Source: Georgenia sp. TF02-10 (GTDB lineage Bacteria > Actinomycetota > Actinomycetes > Actinomycetales > Actinomycetaceae). Taken from it: a DNA stretch of 64,000 bases. Made by a program: the position numbers and the translations under genes. The notes below the pieces were generated by a model that saw only the letters and a list, made by a program, of their open reading frames with translations, was not told the origin of the DNA and ran no database searches. The stretch is from NCBI RefSeq assembly GCF_022759505.1, contig NZ_CP094289.1:496001-560000 (forward strand), read 5' to 3'. Within the stretch, counting starts at the first letter, position 1; the number at the start of each line of letters is the position of its first letter. Of this stretch, positions 34,075 through 42,375 are shown piece after piece.

Positions 34075-35052
34075 GTGTCACGTCCGTGGAAGACCGTGCT
34101 GGCCGTGCTGTGCGTGCCCCTGGTGGTCGCCGCGGCCGTCCAGGCCAACCGCAGCGGCGACATCACCGGGGCACGGGCCGGCCTGACCCTGCTCGTCCCG
34201 GCCGCACCGGGGGGCGGGTGGGACACCGTCGCCCGCGAGATGCAGAACGCCATGAGGCAGAACGGGATCGTCACCAACCCCCAGGTCGTCAACGTGCCCG
34301 GCGCGGGCGGCACGATCGGCCTGGGCCAGCTCGCCGATCAGGAGGGCGCCGATGACGTCCTGATGGTCATGGGCACCGTCATGGTCGGCGGGATCGAGGT
34401 CAACGACTCGGAGTACTCGCTCGAACAGACCACGCCGGTGGCTCACCTGGCCGACGACTACCTGGCACTGGTCGTCCCGGCCGACTCCCCCTTCCAGGAC
34501 ATCGACGCGTTCGTGGAAGCCTTCCGGACCGATCCGCACTCGATCGCGATCGGTGGCGGCTCCCTCGGCGGCACCGACCACCTCACCGCCGGCCTGCTGG
34601 CGCAGGAGGTCGGCGCAGATCCCGGCGCCGTCAACTACATCCCGTTCGCGGGCGGTGGTGAGGCGATCAACGCCCTCCTGTCGAACAGCGTCGACGCCGG
34701 GATGAGCGGCTACAACGAGTTCGCCGACCAGATCGAGACAGGCAACCTGCGCTTGCTCGCCCTCTCTGCGCCCGAGCCGCAGGAGGGTATCGACGGCCCG
34801 ACCTTCATCCAGGCCGGCTACGACGTGTACCTGCCGAACTTCCGCGGGGTCGTCGCGCCGACCGGCCTAGACGATGCTCAGGTCCAGGAACTGACCGACA
34901 TCGTCGAGGAGACGGTGGCCACACCGGAGTGGGAGGACGCGCTCCGCCGGAACAAGTGGACGGCGAACCTGCAGACCCGCGACGAGTACAGGGACTTCCT
35001 CGCCGCGGAGACCGACCGGATCCGCACGATCGTGGAGGAGCTCGGACTGTGA
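34075..35052 (+). CDS. tctC: TTT-family substrate-binding protein TctC
   Basis: 325-residue periplasmic-type receptor of the tripartite tricarboxylate transporter family. Residues 1-25 form a signal peptide without a lipobox. The ligand-site loop PAAPGGGWDTVAREM (about 42-56) is a family hallmark, as is GGSLGGTDHLTAGLL in the second lobe. It hands a carboxylate to the TctAB membrane pair encoded next. The GTG at 34075 has AAGGAGG 4 nt upstream. tctB starts on a GTG overlapping its stop. Ligand likely citrate or another tri- or dicarboxylate. Confidence 0.92.
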   Translation: MSRPWKTVLAVLCVPLVVAAAVQANRSGDITGARAGLTLLVPAAPGGGWDTVAREMQNAMRQNGIVTNPQVVNVPGAGGTIGLGQLADQEGADDVLMVMGTVMVGGIEVNDSEYSLEQTTPVAHLADDYLALVVPADSPFQDIDAFVEAFRTDPHSIAIGGGSLGGTDHLTAGLLAQEVGADPGAVNYIPFAGGGEAINALLSNSVDAGMSGYNEFADQIETGNLRLLALSAPEPQEGIDGPTFIQAGYDVYLPNFRGVVAPTGLDDAQVQELTDIVEETVATPEWEDALRRNKWTANLQTRDEYRDFLAAETDRIRTIVEELGL

Positions 35053-35612
35053 CTGCGCAACCCCAGATCCCGGCCGAGGACGTCACCGAGGTGACCGTGC
35101 CCGCTGCGGCCGAAGGCCGTCGAAGCCCGGTCCCTCTGGCCGTGGTGGTGCTCGGCGTCGCTGGCTACCTCACCCACGGCCTGCTCACCATGGAGGTGAG
35201 CACCAGCGCCGCGGCGCCCGGGCCGAGACTGTTCCCCACCCTCGTAGCGGTCCTTGCCTACGCGGTCGGCCTGGCACTGCTCGTCGAGGGGCTGCGGTTC
35301 CGGCGCCGAGGCGCCGGTAAGGCAGTGCCACCGCCGGCCGAGGGCATCCCGGACGGGGACGGCACCATGCGCATCAGCTGGGCGGGGGTGGCCATCGTCT
35401 CGGCCTCGCTCGGGGTGTTCATGGTCATGCTGACCACCTTGGGCTGGCTGGTCAGCGCTGCGCTGCTCTTCGCAGGGGTGGCATGGGGTCTCGGGTCAAA
35501 CCGGCACCTGGTCAACCTGGGCGTGGGGCTGGTGCTGTCGTCGGTCATCCAGCTGGCGTTCTCCGGCGGGCTCGGACTCCCGCTGCCCGCCGGGATCCTG
35601 GCAGGCCTGTGA
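35049..35612 (+). CDS. tctB: TTT-family small membrane subunit TctB
   Basis: 187 residues with four predicted helices and the typical TctB opening after a 25-residue cytoplasmic tail (LAVVVLGVAGYLTHGLLTMEV, GPRLFPTLVAVLAYAVGLALL). It starts at GTG 35049, overlapping the tctC stop, and ends one base into tctA (TGATG). Confidence 0.88.
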   Translation: MTAQPQIPAEDVTEVTVPAAAEGRRSPVPLAVVVLGVAGYLTHGLLTMEVSTSAAAPGPRLFPTLVAVLAYAVGLALLVEGLRFRRRGAGKAVPPPAEGIPDGDGTMRISWAGVAIVSASLGVFMVMLTTLGWLVSAALLFAGVAWGLGSNRHLVNLGVGLVLSSVIQLAFSGGLGLPLPAGILAGL

Positions 35613-37117
35613 TGGACGCACTCACCCAGCTGCTCGACGGGTTCGCCACCGCGCTGAGCCCGATCAACCTGTTGTGGGTCACCGTCGGAGCACTGCTCGG
35701 TACAGCCGTCGGGGTGCTGCCTGGCCTGGGCTCGGCGATGGCGGTAGCGCTGCTGCTGCCGATCACGTTCAGCCTCGACCCCACCGGTGCGTTCATCATG
35801 TTCGCCGGCGTGTACTACGGCGGGCTGTTCGGGGACTCGATCTCCGGCATCCTGCTGAACACCCCTGGCAACTCCTCCGCGATCGCCGCGACGTTCGAGG
35901 GCCACAAGATGGCGCTGTCCGGACGCGCGCCGCAGGCCCTGGCCACCTCGGCGATCGGCGCCTTCGTCGGTGGCCTCATCGCCACGACCGTGGTGGCCTT
36001 CGGTGCACCAATCATGGCCGAACTGGCGACCTACTTCGGTTCGCCGGAGTACTTCGCGCTCGCGGTGTTCGCCTTTGTCGCAACATCCGCGGTGGTGGCC
36101 GACTCGGTGCTGAAGGGATTGGCCAGCCTCGTCATCGGTCTCGCCGTCGCCATGGTGGGCATCGAGACCCAGTCGGGGGCGTCGCGGTTCACCCTCGGCC
36201 TGCCGCAGCTGTTCGACGGGATCAGCATCGTGATCATCACGGTCGGCCTGCTCGCGCTCGGTGAGGTGCTCCGGATCGCCTCGGCCGGCAGCCGGGCCCA
36301 CCGCGAGGAGCTGCTGCACCCGCAACGGCGTCCCTTCCTGTCCCGCACGGAGTTCCGCAAGGCGCTGCCCGCCTGGCTGCGCGGCACCGGGTTCGGGCTG
36401 CCGTTCGGAGTGATCCCAGTCGGCGGCTCCGAGATCCCCACCTTCCTCGCCTACGGCAACGAGCGCCGCATCGACCGCAAGCTCTCGAAGCCGGAGTTCG
36501 GGCGCGGCGCTATCCGCGGCGTTGCCGCACCGGAGGCGGCGGGCAACGCGACGTCCGGCACCGCGATGGGCGCCCTGCTCACCCTCGGCCTGCCCACGTC
36601 CGCCACCGCGGCGATCATGATCGCCGCGTTCCAGCAGTACGGCCTGCAGCCGGGGCCGCTGCTGTTCGAGCGCAACGGCGACCTGGTCTGGGCACTGATC
36701 GCGTCCCTGTTCGTCGGCCTGGTGGTGCTACTCATCGTGAACATGCCGTTCGCGGCGGTGTGGGCCCGGATGCTGCTGATCCCGCGACCGTTCCTGTACG
36801 CGGGCATCACGTTGTTCTGCGCGCTCGGCGTCTACGCCAGCGCCGGGTCGGTGGTCGACCTGGCCCTGCTCCTCGCCTTCGGCCTGCTCGGCCTGCTCAT
36901 GCGCCGCTACGACGTGCCGGTCGCCCCGGCGCTGATCGCGGTGATTCTCGGACCGCTGGCCGAGACCGAGCTGAGCCGGTCGCTCGCCGCCAGTGAAGGC
37001 GACCTGTCCACCCTGGTCGCCAGCCCGATCACCATCACGATCTACCTGGTCCTCCTGGTGGTCGCGGTCGTGGTGCTGGTGAGACGGGTCCGCGCGAGTC
37101 GGAGGGTGGACGTGTGA
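35612..37117 (+). CDS. tctA: TTT-family large membrane subunit TctA
   Basis: 501 residues with about 12 helices. The family signature VGVLPGLGSAMAVALLLPITF lies at about 33-53, the second signature LGLPTSATAAIMIAAFQQYGLQPG in the second half, and GDSISGILLNTPGNSSA between. It forms the sodium- or proton-driven channel with TctB. The upstream stop and this start share one base. Confidence 0.94.
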   Translation: MDALTQLLDGFATALSPINLLWVTVGALLGTAVGVLPGLGSAMAVALLLPITFSLDPTGAFIMFAGVYYGGLFGDSISGILLNTPGNSSAIAATFEGHKMALSGRAPQALATSAIGAFVGGLIATTVVAFGAPIMAELATYFGSPEYFALAVFAFVATSAVVADSVLKGLASLVIGLAVAMVGIETQSGASRFTLGLPQLFDGISIVIITVGLLALGEVLRIASAGSRAHREELLHPQRRPFLSRTEFRKALPAWLRGTGFGLPFGVIPVGGSEIPTFLAYGNERRIDRKLSKPEFGRGAIRGVAAPEAAGNATSGTAMGALLTLGLPTSATAAIMIAAFQQYGLQPGPLLFERNGDLVWALIASLFVGLVVLLIVNMPFAAVWARMLLIPRPFLYAGITLFCALGVYASAGSVVDLALLLAFGLLGLLMRRYDVPVAPALIAVILGPLAETELSRSLAASEGDLSTLVASPITITIYLVLLVVAVVVLVRRVRASRRVDV

Positions 37118-37410
37118 GCCGGCCCGAGCGCTGCCCGACGACGTCCTGCCACGGGCCGCACCGACATCGTGCCCGTTCGCCGTGTACCAGTCGCGGCTGC
37201 CCGATGCCGACATCGTGGAGGTGGGAGCCCGGGACGCACCGCTCCGCCCACGCTCGGCGCCGATCCGGTCCGCGACGACGACTGATGCGCCCTGGTCTCG
37301 GCGTGCAGCACGGTAGGAGAGGCGCGGTGGCGCTCCCGCCGGACCACACCACGCCTGCGGCGCCGCTGCAGGTCGGGGTGCCAGAGCCAACCGACCAGGA
37401 GAGATGAGAG
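37118..37410 (+). other. gene-poor spacer with a possible HMG-CoA-lyase N-terminal remnant
   Basis: 293 bp between tctA and the IclR gene. One frame from GTG 37182 reads VYQSRLPDADIVEVGARDAPL. The ADIVEVGARD part resembles the N-terminus of hydroxymethylglutaryl-CoA lyases (TIVEVGPRDGLQ), which often accompany CoA-transferase and citryl-CoA-lyase-type genes, but it loses similarity within 15 codons. Another frame (97 codons from GTG 37114) looks like chance. No intact gene is supported. Confidence 0.3.
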
Positions 37411-38184
37411 ATGCAGAGCTCGCCGGCCGAGGGGGGCGAGGCAGTCCGCAGCGTCACTCGCGCGCTGGACCTGCTCGCCCTGTTCGACGACTCCCACCGC
37501 TCGCGCAGCATGCGCGAGCTGATCACCGGCACCGGGCTGGCCAAGACCACCGTGGTCCGTCTGGTCGCCACCCTCGAGCAGCGCGGGCTGCTCTGGACCC
37601 GCGGCGACGGCCGCCTCACCCCCGGCGCCGGACTGCTGCGCTGGGCACGGCTGGCGCTGGACGCCTGGCAGCTGCCGCCCGAGGCTGCGGAGTGCCTGCG
37701 GGACCTGTCGGAGGCGGTGGGTGGAGAGTCGGCCCGCATCTACCTCCGGCAGGGTGGCACATCCCGGGTGTGTGTGGCTCAGCACGAGGGCACGCAGCAG
37801 CTGCGGCACGTCGTGCGCATCGGCGAGGAGATGCCCTTGTGGGCCGGCGCCTCCTCGCACGTCCTGCTCGCCAGCTGCTCCGTCCGGGAGGTGCACGTCG
37901 CGGCATCCGTCGCCGGCCGAGGCCCCGGCTTCGAGTCCATCCTGGCCGAACGCGCCCGCCGCGCCGCGGACCAGGGCTGGGCCGTCAGCCACGGTGAACG
38001 CGAGGACGGAGTGTCGGCCGTAGCGGCCCCCATCACCGACACGGCGGGCCGCACCGTCGCTGCCGTGGCTCTCGGCGGCCCCACCACCCGCTTCACGGAG
38101 GAGCGCATCGAGGCATTCCTGCCCGTATTGACCACGGCCGCCGGCCGGCTGTCAGACCTGCAGTTCATCGGAGGGAACACGTGA
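37411..38184 (+). CDS. IclR-family transcriptional regulator
   Basis: 257 residues: an N-terminal winged HTH (about 12-70, SVTRALDLLALFDDSHRSRSMRELITGTGLAKTTVVRLVATLEQRGLL) and a C-terminal effector domain with the GAF-like core and EEMPLWAGASSHVLLAS, GWAVSHGEREDGVSAVAAPI. IclR proteins control aromatic and carboxylic acid catabolism in response to a pathway acid. It stands inside the operon it probably controls, between the transporter and the two enzymes. The ATG at 37411 has AGGAGAG upstream; the CoA-transferase GTG overlaps its stop. Confidence 0.93.
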   Translation: MQSSPAEGGEAVRSVTRALDLLALFDDSHRSRSMRELITGTGLAKTTVVRLVATLEQRGLLWTRGDGRLTPGAGLLRWARLALDAWQLPPEAAECLRDLSEAVGGESARIYLRQGGTSRVCVAQHEGTQQLRHVVRIGEEMPLWAGASSHVLLASCSVREVHVAASVAGRGPGFESILAERARRAADQGWAVSHGEREDGVSAVAAPITDTAGRTVAAVALGGPTTRFTEERIEAFLPVLTTAAGRLSDLQFIGGNT

Positions 38185-39407
38185 CCCACGCACGAGGCGA
38201 CCATGCAGGCCAGCTGTTGAGCGGCGTTCGCGTGCTCGACCTCACGAACGTGCTGGCCGGACCGTTCGCGACGTACCAGCTGGCCCTGCTGGGCGCGGAC
38301 GTGATCAAGGTCGAGATTCCGGGCGCGGGGGACCTCGCCAGACAGCTGGGCGCGGACCAATCGCTGAACGAGGAGCGTCTCGGCGCCTCGTTCCTGGCGC
38401 AGAACAGCGGGAAGAGGTCGATGACGGTCAACCTCAAGTCGGAACGGGGGCGGGAGGTCCTGCTGCGGGCCGTGCAACGTGCCGACGTCCTGGTGGAGAA
38501 CTTCCGCCCGGGCGTGATGGACCGGCTCGGTGTCGGTTGGGAGGTGCTGCGCACGGCCAACCCGGGGCTCGTGTACTGCGGGATCTCCGGGTTCGGCCAG
38601 GACGGGCCGCTGCGCGACCGCCCGGCGTACGACCAGATCGTGCAGGGCCTCTCCGGGATGATGAGCGTGACCGGCACCCGGAAGACCGGCCCGCTGAGGG
38701 CGGGGTACCCCGTTGCCGACACCCTCGGCGGCATGGCGGCCGCCTTCTCCATCGCCTCGGCGCTGGTCCACCGGGAGCGCACCGGGGAGGGGGTCCGCCT
38801 GGACGTCTCCATGCTGGAAGCCGCCCTGAGCGCCATGGGGTGGGTCGTGTCCAACTACCTCATCGCCGGCCAGGAGCCGGCGGCCATGGGCAACGACAAC
38901 TTCACCGCCGCCCCGTCGGGCACCTTCGCGACGGCCGACGGCATGCTGAACATCTCTGCCAACGAGCAGCGGCAGTTCATCGCCCTGTGCCGGGTCCTGG
39001 GGCGACCCGAGCTGGCCGAGGACACACGCTTCGCCGAACGCGCGGCACGCAAGACCCACCGGCACGAGCTGACCGAGGAGCTGGAGAAGGCGCTCGCTGC
39101 ACGAACCGCCCAGGACTGGGAGCCGCTGCTCGCCGCCGTCGGCGTTCCCGCCGCAAGCGTGCTGACCGTACCCGAAGCACTCGCTCATGAGCAGATCGCC
39201 ACCCGCGACTTCATCCACGAGCTTCCGTTCCCGGGCCGCAGGGAGCTACACCTGCGGGTGCTCGGCAGCCCCGTCCGCGTCCAAGGCATCAGCCCAGGGC
39301 CGCAGACCCCGCCTCCGTTGCTCGGCGAGCACACCGACGCTCTGCTCGCCGAGCTCGGCTACGGCGCCGAGGACGTCGCGGACCTTCGGAAGGAGGGAAC
39401 GGTATGA
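38181..39407 (+). CDS. family III CoA-transferase (CaiB/BaiF)
   Basis: 408 residues of the formyl-CoA/carnitine CoA-transferase family. It has the N-terminal LLSGVRVLDLTNVLAGPFATYQLALLGADVIKVE, the CoA-binding KRSMTVNLKSERGRE, and the acyl-carrying aspartate in GEGVRLDVSMLEA (Asp208, equivalent to Asp169 of formyl-CoA transferase). It should move CoA from an acyl-CoA donor to the imported carboxylate. Placed between an IclR regulator and a citryl-CoA-lyase-like enzyme, activation of a tricarboxylate or related acid is the likely role. GTG start overlaps the IclR stop; its own stop overlaps the lyase ATG. Confidence 0.92.
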   Translation: MTHARGDHAGQLLSGVRVLDLTNVLAGPFATYQLALLGADVIKVEIPGAGDLARQLGADQSLNEERLGASFLAQNSGKRSMTVNLKSERGREVLLRAVQRADVLVENFRPGVMDRLGVGWEVLRTANPGLVYCGISGFGQDGPLRDRPAYDQIVQGLSGMMSVTGTRKTGPLRAGYPVADTLGGMAAAFSIASALVHRERTGEGVRLDVSMLEAALSAMGWVVSNYLIAGQEPAAMGNDNFTAAPSGTFATADGMLNISANEQRQFIALCRVLGRPELAEDTRFAERAARKTHRHELTEELEKALAARTAQDWEPLLAAVGVPAASVLTVPEALAHEQIATRDFIHELPFPGRRELHLRVLGSPVRVQGISPGPQTPPPLLGEHTDALLAELGYGAEDVADLRKEGTV

Positions 39408-40258
39408 CGCGGCCGGCCTTCGGCAGCGCGGAGGAGCACGAGGACAGAGTCACCGCCTGGTGGCGCACCGGGATCAGTCGCATCCGTCCGGGCGAGATCC
39501 TGCTGCGCGGCTACCCGGTCGAGCAGCTGATCGGCGAGGTGTCCTTCGCGGAGATGGTGTGGCTCCTCCTGCGCGGCGACCTGCCGTCACCGGCACAGGG
39601 CCGGCTGCTGGAGGCCGCCCTCGTCGCAGCAGTCGATCACGGGCCCCAGGCGCCGTCGATCGCCGCCGCCCGCATGGCGGCTACCTGCGGAGTGGGCCTG
39701 AACAACGCGGTCGCCACCGGCGCCAACCTCCTCGGTGACGTCCACGGCGGTGCCGGTCAGCAGTGCATGGAGGTCCTGGCCGAGCTGAACCAGGCCGTGT
39801 CCGAGGGTGCAGACGTTGACGCAGCCGCCCAGCGACTCGTCGCGGACTACCGAGCCACCAAGCGGCACGTCCCTGGTTTCGGCCACCGATTCCACCCGCG
39901 CGACCCCCGTCGAGACCCGCTGCTCGACCTGACGAGCCAGGCCGTGTCAGCGGGCGAGGCGCCGGGCTGGGCGCTCCGTGCCGGCAGGGCGTTGGAGCGA
40001 GCACTCGCCGAGGGGCGTAGCCGCCCCGTCCCCATGAACATCGATGGCGCCACAGCCATCATCTATAGCGAGCTCGGGTTCGCCCCCGAACTCGGGCGGG
40101 GCCTGTTCGTCCTCTCCCGGAGCGTGGGCATCCTCGCTCACGCCTGGGAGGAGAAGGGCTCCGGCAGCCGGATCAAGGGACCGCTGCCTCCGCCCTTGCT
40201 ACCCGCCTACGACGGGCCGGATCCACGCGAGCTCCCATCCAGGGGACGTATGACGTAG
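39404..40258 (+). CDS. citryl-CoA lyase / citrate-synthase-like protein
   Basis: 284 residues, the length of stand-alone citrate-synthase-fold lyases rather than the about 430 of citrate synthase. The active-site histidines lie in GDVHGGAGQQ (His114) and PGFGHRFHPRDPR (His161), matching the two catalytic histidines of the superfamily. The large-domain N-terminal half of citrate synthase is reduced. Family members cleave citryl-CoA or a similar hydroxyacyl-CoA to acetyl-CoA plus an oxoacid. With the CoA-transferase and TTT importer, a two-step breakdown of an imported tricarboxylate is inferred. It could instead act on citramalyl- or methylcitryl-CoA. Confidence 0.82.
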   Translation: MTRPAFGSAEEHEDRVTAWWRTGISRIRPGEILLRGYPVEQLIGEVSFAEMVWLLLRGDLPSPAQGRLLEAALVAAVDHGPQAPSIAAARMAATCGVGLNNAVATGANLLGDVHGGAGQQCMEVLAELNQAVSEGADVDAAAQRLVADYRATKRHVPGFGHRFHPRDPRRDPLLDLTSQAVSAGEAPGWALRAGRALERALAEGRSRPVPMNIDGATAIIYSELGFAPELGRGLFVLSRSVGILAHAWEEKGSGSRIKGPLPPPLLPAYDGPDPRELPSRGRMT

Positions 40259-40449
40259 CCAGTCCATCCATACCGGCCGATGACCTCACCGGCTACGCCT
40301 CGGATGGCCGAGATCGAGCCCGTCCCTGACCGGCATCTGAACGTCTACGTTCAGGTCACCGGCTGTGGCCCTCGCTTCCGATGCCGTGACCTCGCACGGC
40401 AAGCGCTTTGGCCGGACGACGGGCGCCCGGTAGCCTGTTCGCTGGACTT

Positions 40450-40538
40450 GGAGACGTCGCATAGTCAGGTCTAGTGCGCGGCCCTGCTAAGGCCGTGACG
40501 GGGCAACCCGTCCGTGGGTTCAAATCCCACCGTCTCCG
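40450..40538 (+). tRNA. tRNA-Ser (anticodon GCU)
   Basis: 89 nt with acceptor GGAGACG/CGTCTCC and discriminator G. The anticodon loop CTGCTAA (40484-40490) has GCT at 40486-40488. The long variable arm of serine tRNAs and T-loop GGTTCAAATCC are present; CCA is not encoded. A -10-like TAGCCT lies at 40431-40436. The 190 bp before it holds no other feature. Confidence 0.95.
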
Positions 40539-40658
40539 CTTCGGGATGCAGCCGACGACGGCGGGCCTCAGCGGCGGTCGTCCCGCGACCCGGGCGTTAC
40601 CGCCCGTGTCATGCTCGGGGCCAACGCCCGGTCCGTCCCAGCCCGCACGGAGAGAGTC

Positions 40659-41348
40659 ATGACGACAACGCCCTCGCCCGACCCCGCACCCGGCGAGGAC
40701 CCCGGGCGTCCCGAGCGCCGGCAGCAGCAGCCGGCCTCCTGGGACCGGCCGCCGTCGTCCGTCGCCGGCGGGCCGGGCGACTACCCGCCCGCAGCCGGCG
40801 CGCACCCCGCCCCGGCAGGGCCGAGCCCGTACGCGCCGTCGCCCGGCGGCTACTCACCGCCCGGACCGGGGCCCGGGCAGCCCGGGGGCTACCCGCCGCC
40901 AGGCCCGGGACAGCCCGGTGGCCCGTACGGCCAGCCCGGTGACCCGTACTGGCAGTCCGGCACTCCGTACGGGCAGCCCGCTGGCCACGCCGTGCCCGGA
41001 GCCCCCGGCGCGCCGACCCGTGCCGGCGGGGGATCGGTGGGGGAGCTGCTGCAGGGCCGCGAGCCCGGCGAGGTCAAGCGGCCCGGCCGGGCCGCCCCGC
41101 TGCTCCTCATCGGGCTCATCGCCGGTGTGGTCGGGACCGTGTTCAGCTTCATCGGGATCTCCACCATGACGGCCACGCTCTTCGACCCGTTCTCGCCCGG
41201 CGGCGGTGGCGGCGGAGGCGGCGGCGCGCTGACGGTGCTGGGCTTCCTGATCGGCGTGGCCGGGGCGGTCTGCGCGGTCATCGGCGTCTACCGCCTGGCC
41301 GCGGGGTTCGACTACCTCGTCGACCGGGCGAGCCGCCGGCGGGAGTAG
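40659..41348 (+). CDS. proline-rich membrane protein
   Basis: 229 residues. The first 125 are disordered and rich in Pro, Gly, Tyr and Gln, with PGQPGGYPPPGPGQPGGPYG-type repeats. A short folded linker (SVGELLQGREPGEVKRPGR) and two membrane helices (about 148-170 and 190-212) follow, separated by a run of nine glycines. The tail is basic. Cytoplasmic Pro-rich extensions on small membrane proteins are common in actinobacteria. I recognise no specific function. ATG at 40659 with GGAGAGAG 2 nt upstream. Confidence 0.8.
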   Translation: MTTTPSPDPAPGEDPGRPERRQQQPASWDRPPSSVAGGPGDYPPAAGAHPAPAGPSPYAPSPGGYSPPGPGPGQPGGYPPPGPGQPGGPYGQPGDPYWQSGTPYGQPAGHAVPGAPGAPTRAGGGSVGELLQGREPGEVKRPGRAAPLLLIGLIAGVVGTVFSFIGISTMTATLFDPFSPGGGGGGGGGALTVLGFLIGVAGAVCAVIGVYRLAAGFDYLVDRASRRRE

Positions 41349-41494
41349 GTCGGGCGCTCCGCCGACCCGCTCCGCCTGCCTGCACCGCCGACCGCCGACC
41401 GCCGACCGTCGACGGCGCCCGCGTTGCCGCCGATCCCGACGGCGTGACCGGGTCCGCGGACCGAGCTGGTGGCCGGCCGCTCACCGCCCGTCGA

Positions 41495-42265
41495 TCAGCC
41501 CAGACCGTCCAGGAACGAGAACATGTCCGGCATCCGGCCGAACGCGTCCCGCGCGATGAGGAACCCGACGATCCCGACGATCCAGGCGGTGGTCTCCGCC
41601 CCGTTCTTCTCCATCCACCGGGCGATCCGCTGCAGCAGGGGCTGCACCCACCGGCCGGCGACCGCGCGGGCGGCGAGCAGCACCAGCGCGGGCGCGACCA
41701 TCACCAGGCAGTACCCGGCCAGCACCGCGACCCGTTGGGCCACCGGGAGATCGGCGGTGCCGATGAGGCCGGTCGCGGCCAGGTATGGGAGCATCGTGGC
41801 CACCTCCACGACCGCCGCGCCGAGCGCCAGACCCATCACCCCGACGACGGCCGACCGGTCGCCGGTCTCCGCCATCGCCCGCTGCCGCCAGCGGAGCATC
41901 CGCCCGGGGCGTGCCTGGCCGCGGGCGTCGGCCGCGCCCTCGCCGCCCCGCCCGTCGTCGTCCTTCTTCTTCCCCAGGAAGAAGCTCCAGACGAACAGGC
42001 CGACGCCGAGCACGAGCTGGGCCCGCGTCACCAGCGGGTTGTCCAGCAGGGCGTCGAGGTCACCGAGGAAGGCCAGCGCGCCGGCCACCAGGGCGAGGCC
42101 GACCAGGAAGTAGAAGCCGGCGACCGTGGCCAGGAAGAGCAGGAGCCGGCCCACCCGGACCCGGCCCGGCGCCAGCAGCAGCCAGACCGGGATCAGCAGG
42201 GTGCCGAAGCTGGTGGAGTCGATGAGGGCGAGCACGGCCAGCGAGCCCGCCAGAGCGGTAGACAT
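41495..42265 (-). CDS. GAP-family (Sap-like) integral membrane protein
   Basis: 256 residues with six helices and the LysE/GAP-like opening LAVLALIDSTSFGTLLIPVWLLL. A charged cytoplasmic loop (KKKDDDGRGGEGAADARGQARPGRM, about 103-130) separates the halves. Members include the mycobacterial Sap protein linked to sulfolipid and peptidoglycolipid export. An exporter role is inferred. It is divergent from the two-component system and convergent with the Pro-rich gene. Confidence 0.8.
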   Translation of the reverse strand: MSTALAGSLAVLALIDSTSFGTLLIPVWLLLAPGRVRVGRLLLFLATVAGFYFLVGLALVAGALAFLGDLDALLDNPLVTRAQLVLGVGLFVWSFFLGKKKDDDGRGGEGAADARGQARPGRMLRWRQRAMAETGDRSAVVGVMGLALGAAVVEVATMLPYLAATGLIGTADLPVAQRVAVLAGYCLVMVAPALVLLAARAVAGRWVQPLLQRIARWMEKNGAETTAWIVGIVGFLIARDAFGRMPDMFSFLDGLG

Positions 42266-42375
42266 GGCGCCAGGCTCGCGCGGGCGAGCCGGTCGGTCAT
42301 CGGGCATCCGGGTGACCCGGCCCCGCGCCGTCGTACCTCTTTCGGCCGACTCCGCCGGCATCCGGGTGTGCTGGG

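Noticed and set aside
37114-37407. A 97-codon gene starting at a GTG overlapping the tctA stop
   Set aside because: Composition (many Arg, Ser, His, Pro) is that of a non-coding frame and it matches nothing; a different frame in the same gap has the only protein-like stretch.
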